In this document: positions 62,722 to 64,000 of the stretch, one piece after another
Position numbering within the stretch: position 1 is the first letter of the stretch
Layout of the letters: each line of letters starts with the position of its first letter
Assembly: GCF_001553545.1 (NCBI RefSeq)
Contig: NZ_CP014227.1
Span: 1,470,501 to 1,534,500, forward strand
Reading direction: 5' to 3'
DNA: 64,000 bases
Source: Capnocytophaga haemolytica
Lineage (GTDB): Bacteria > Bacteroidota > Bacteroidia > Flavobacteriales > Flavobacteriaceae
The notes under the pieces: generated by a model
The model's database searches: none
What the model was told of the DNA's origin: nothing
Seen by the model: the letters and a program-made list of their open reading frames with translations, nothing else
Translations under genes and position numbers: made by a program

Positions 62722-62968
62722 CAGTGCGGATAATCTCACAACGGCTATTGAAGTGGCAACAGAGAGGGCATTGCGGCTTAACAAAGCCCCTTGTCCTTGT
62801 TGTGGTAATTACACCCTACCCAAAGACCCCGAGGCGGCTTTTTATGAGATCTGCCCAGTGTGCTATTGGCAAAACGACGGCAGTGAAGAGACCGCCTATT
62901 CCAGTGCGAACCGCAGTACGCTGAAGGAATATCGGGCGGCATATCAGAAGAATAATAAAGATAAGTAA
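62711..62968 (+). CDS. CPCC cysteine-rich protein
   Basis: 85 aa with the CPCC signature APCPCCGNYTLPKDPEAAFYEICPVCYWQNDGS, two zinc-type Cys pairs, and a basic C-terminus. This small family is widespread next to immunity-type genes; function unknown. The first 22 residues, partly derived from the 7-nt array, may be non-homologous. Another start (ATG at 62724) exists in a different frame and is not supported. Confidence 0.8.
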   Translation: MDNCSADNLTTAIEVATERALRLNKAPCPCCGNYTLPKDPEAAFYEICPVCYWQNDGSEETAYSSANRSTLKEYRAAYQKNNKDK

Positions 62969-62969
62969 T

Positions 62970-63143
62970 ATGGCAACGACAAAGAAAAAAACAGTTGATG
63001 AGACTCGGTATAAGCCCAAGAGTGAGCGTATGCCTAAGAGGGAAGTAAACAAGGCTTTAAAAGAAATGTCAGAGCAGGCTAATAGAAATATGAATTATAG
63101 GTTTGTACTTGAATATTTAGACAAAAAGATAAGTAGGGTATGA
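62970..63143 (+). CDS. Small antitoxin-like protein upstream of PIN gene
   Basis: 57 aa (MATTKKKTVDETRYKPKSER, then PKREVNKALKEMSEQANRNM, ending DKKISRV). Basic N-terminus and helical C-terminus, as in antitoxins of PIN toxins. Its TGA overlaps the PIN-gene ATG (ATGA at 63140-63143), the usual arrangement of a toxin-antitoxin pair. Too short for standard ORF cut-offs. Confidence 0.65.
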   Translation: MATTKKKTVDETRYKPKSERMPKREVNKALKEMSEQANRNMNYRFVLEYLDKKISRV

Positions 63144-63582
63144 TTTTAATCACAGATGCGAATATTGTGTTCAGTGCTTTGATTGACCCAGATTGCATAA
63201 TTGCTGAAATATTAAAAGAAGAACCTAATTTTCAGTTTACTGCTCCTAAATTCATTAAAGAGGAGATTAAAACGGCATTGGAAGAGAATAGAACAACTAA
63301 CTACTTTGAGTAAAAAGGCACTTAAAGAGGAATGGAAGTTATTGCAAGAAAGGATTCGTATTGTCAATGCGGATTGTTCCAGAGGAGTTATATCAAAAAT
63401 CTTATGATATAGTGAAGGATATTGATGAATATGACCTATACTTCTTGGCATTGCACTTTCAAACGGGGCATAAAATATGGACAGGTGATAAGAAACTAAG
63501 AAAGGGATTAAAAGCTAAGGGGCTGTTTATATGTGTAAGCACTGAGGAACTTAAGGCAAAACGGTATAAGAAGAAACAATGA
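63140..63582 (+). pseudogene. PIN-domain RNase toxin, frame broken twice
   Basis: The first frame gives MILITDANIVFSALIDPD (first catalytic Asp) and APKFIKEEIK, then a stop near 63313. The second frame carries HWKRIEQLTTLSKKALKEEW and LLQERIRIVNA. The third carries VPEELYQKSYDIVKDIDEYD and GHKIWTGDKKL (later catalytic acids). Removing one A from AAAA near 63268-63272 and one G from GG near 63370-63372 gives a continuous PIN protein of about 146 aa. Real decay or sequencing error. Next gene overlaps by 4 bp. Confidence 0.75.
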
Positions 63583-63887
63583 AACCATACGATTTATTAC
63601 TCAGTAGGTTAGCATTGGCGTTAGTGCTATTGTGTATGCTGCTTATTGTGCCCACTATATATGCATTGGAGTATTTTACAGCGTATGGGTGTCTGTTTGT
63701 AGTAACTTATGTAGGGGTACCTTTGTATCTCATCTACCGCGTTGTACGCTATTTTCGCTATAAGGATAAAGGCAAAGGCTGGCGGTGGGTTTGTGCCTCC
63801 TTTGTGGCGTTACTCTTGAGTGTGGCGTTCTATGGCTTTTTGTGCTATCTCATTGATAGGGCGATTGCAAGGACGTATGGGGAATAG
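63579..63887 (+). CDS. Small hypothetical membrane protein
   Basis: 102 aa with three hydrophobic helices (LALALVLLCMLLIVPTIYAL, YGCLFVVTYVGVPLYLIYRV, ASFVALLLSVAFYGFLCYLI) and a short basic loop. Start ATG overlaps the PIN gene stop (ATGA). No family recognised. Confidence 0.6.
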   Translation: MKPYDLLLSRLALALVLLCMLLIVPTIYALEYFTAYGCLFVVTYVGVPLYLIYRVVRYFRYKDKGKGWRWVCASFVALLLSVAFYGFLCYLIDRAIARTYGE

Positions 63888-63908
63888 GTTTAATTTTACT
63901 AAGGAATA

Positions 63909-64000
63909 ATGAAAAAGCGTTATAAGGAACACCGAATAAAGTGGGACGAGGGTATTGCGGTAATTTGTCCTGAGTGTGGTGAGAAAGCCCAAGCGCTCCT
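63909..64000 (+). CDS. Zinc-ribbon protein, partial at window end
   Basis: Visible part MKKRYKEHRIKWDEGIAVIC followed by PECGEKAQALL. The CPEC motif suggests a zinc ribbon. The rest lies outside the window. Confidence 0.5.
   Translation, partial: MKKRYKEHRIKWDEGIAVICPECGEKAQAL

Overview
The window looks like a chromosomal stretch of a flavobacterium, most probably Capnocytophaga or a close relative (inference). The reasons are AT-rich intergenic DNA, many promoters of the Bacteroidota type (TTG, 19-20 bp, TAnnTTTG), a T9SS-associated PorD/DUF4835 protein, a DUF4270 lipoprotein, a GYDIA-type GHMP kinase, BshA, Na+-NQR, GH92 and GH16 lipoproteins and the short Bacteroidota omega subunit. I see no rRNA, tRNA, phage, insertion sequence or CRISPR array.

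Layout. 1-7.4 kb: stress block with dnaK (cut by the window start), copA, a copper chaperone, a BspA-like LRR protein, and grpE-dnaJ on the other strand. 7.4-9.1 kb: a GH16-like lipoprotein and an outer-membrane barrel. 9.3-12.4 kb: acyl-CoA ligase, ribF and dCMP deaminase, overlapping end to start. 12.7-17.3 kb: bamD-rpoZ-coaBC-GH92. 17.6-21.1 kb: GT5-like half protein, DUF4270, SUI1/YciH and fabG, divergent from panC. 22.1-24.8 kb: rhodanese-cupin protein, a YoeB-like toxin-antitoxin pair, glmM. 25.5-29.4 kb: a duplicated family of membrane proteins and lipoproteins. 29.7-35.7 kb: the nqrABCDEF operon, with nqrC and nqrF each carrying an apparent one-base deletion in a G run. 35.8-47.7 kb: recN-porD, ribBA and a series of small unassigned proteins that resembles an immunity-gene array. 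47.8-55.1 kb: HerA-type ATPase, membrane acyltransferase, DUF4199, hypotheticals, a DKNYY protein. 55.2-62.7 kb: acetyltransferase-bshA, GHMP kinase, LRR protein, pdxA-ppx, ffh. 62.7-64 kb: a CPCC protein, an antitoxin plus a frame-broken PIN toxin, and partial genes.

Two things stand out. First, dnaK, grpE-dnaJ and the copper cassette share an upstream palindrome (CCTGACA-N3-TGTCAGG or a close variant) followed by a sigma54-like TGGCA...TTG element with exact GG-N10-G spacing. The palindrome centre lies 21 bp from the GG at dnaK and grpE and 51 bp away at the copper operon. This suggests one regulon for chaperones and copper export. Second, the intergenic DNA holds two families of degenerate arrays that differ from locus to locus in sequence but keep a strict period: 11-nt units (five loci, up to 12 units) and 7-nt units (about ten loci). 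Some 7-nt arrays carry a complete promoter, one runs inside a coding sequence, and two are joined to a shared element of about 82 bp.

Several genes (nqrC, nqrF, the gene at 44.4 kb, the PIN gene) are broken by single-base changes in short homopolymers. These may be sequencing errors and should be checked before any biological reading.
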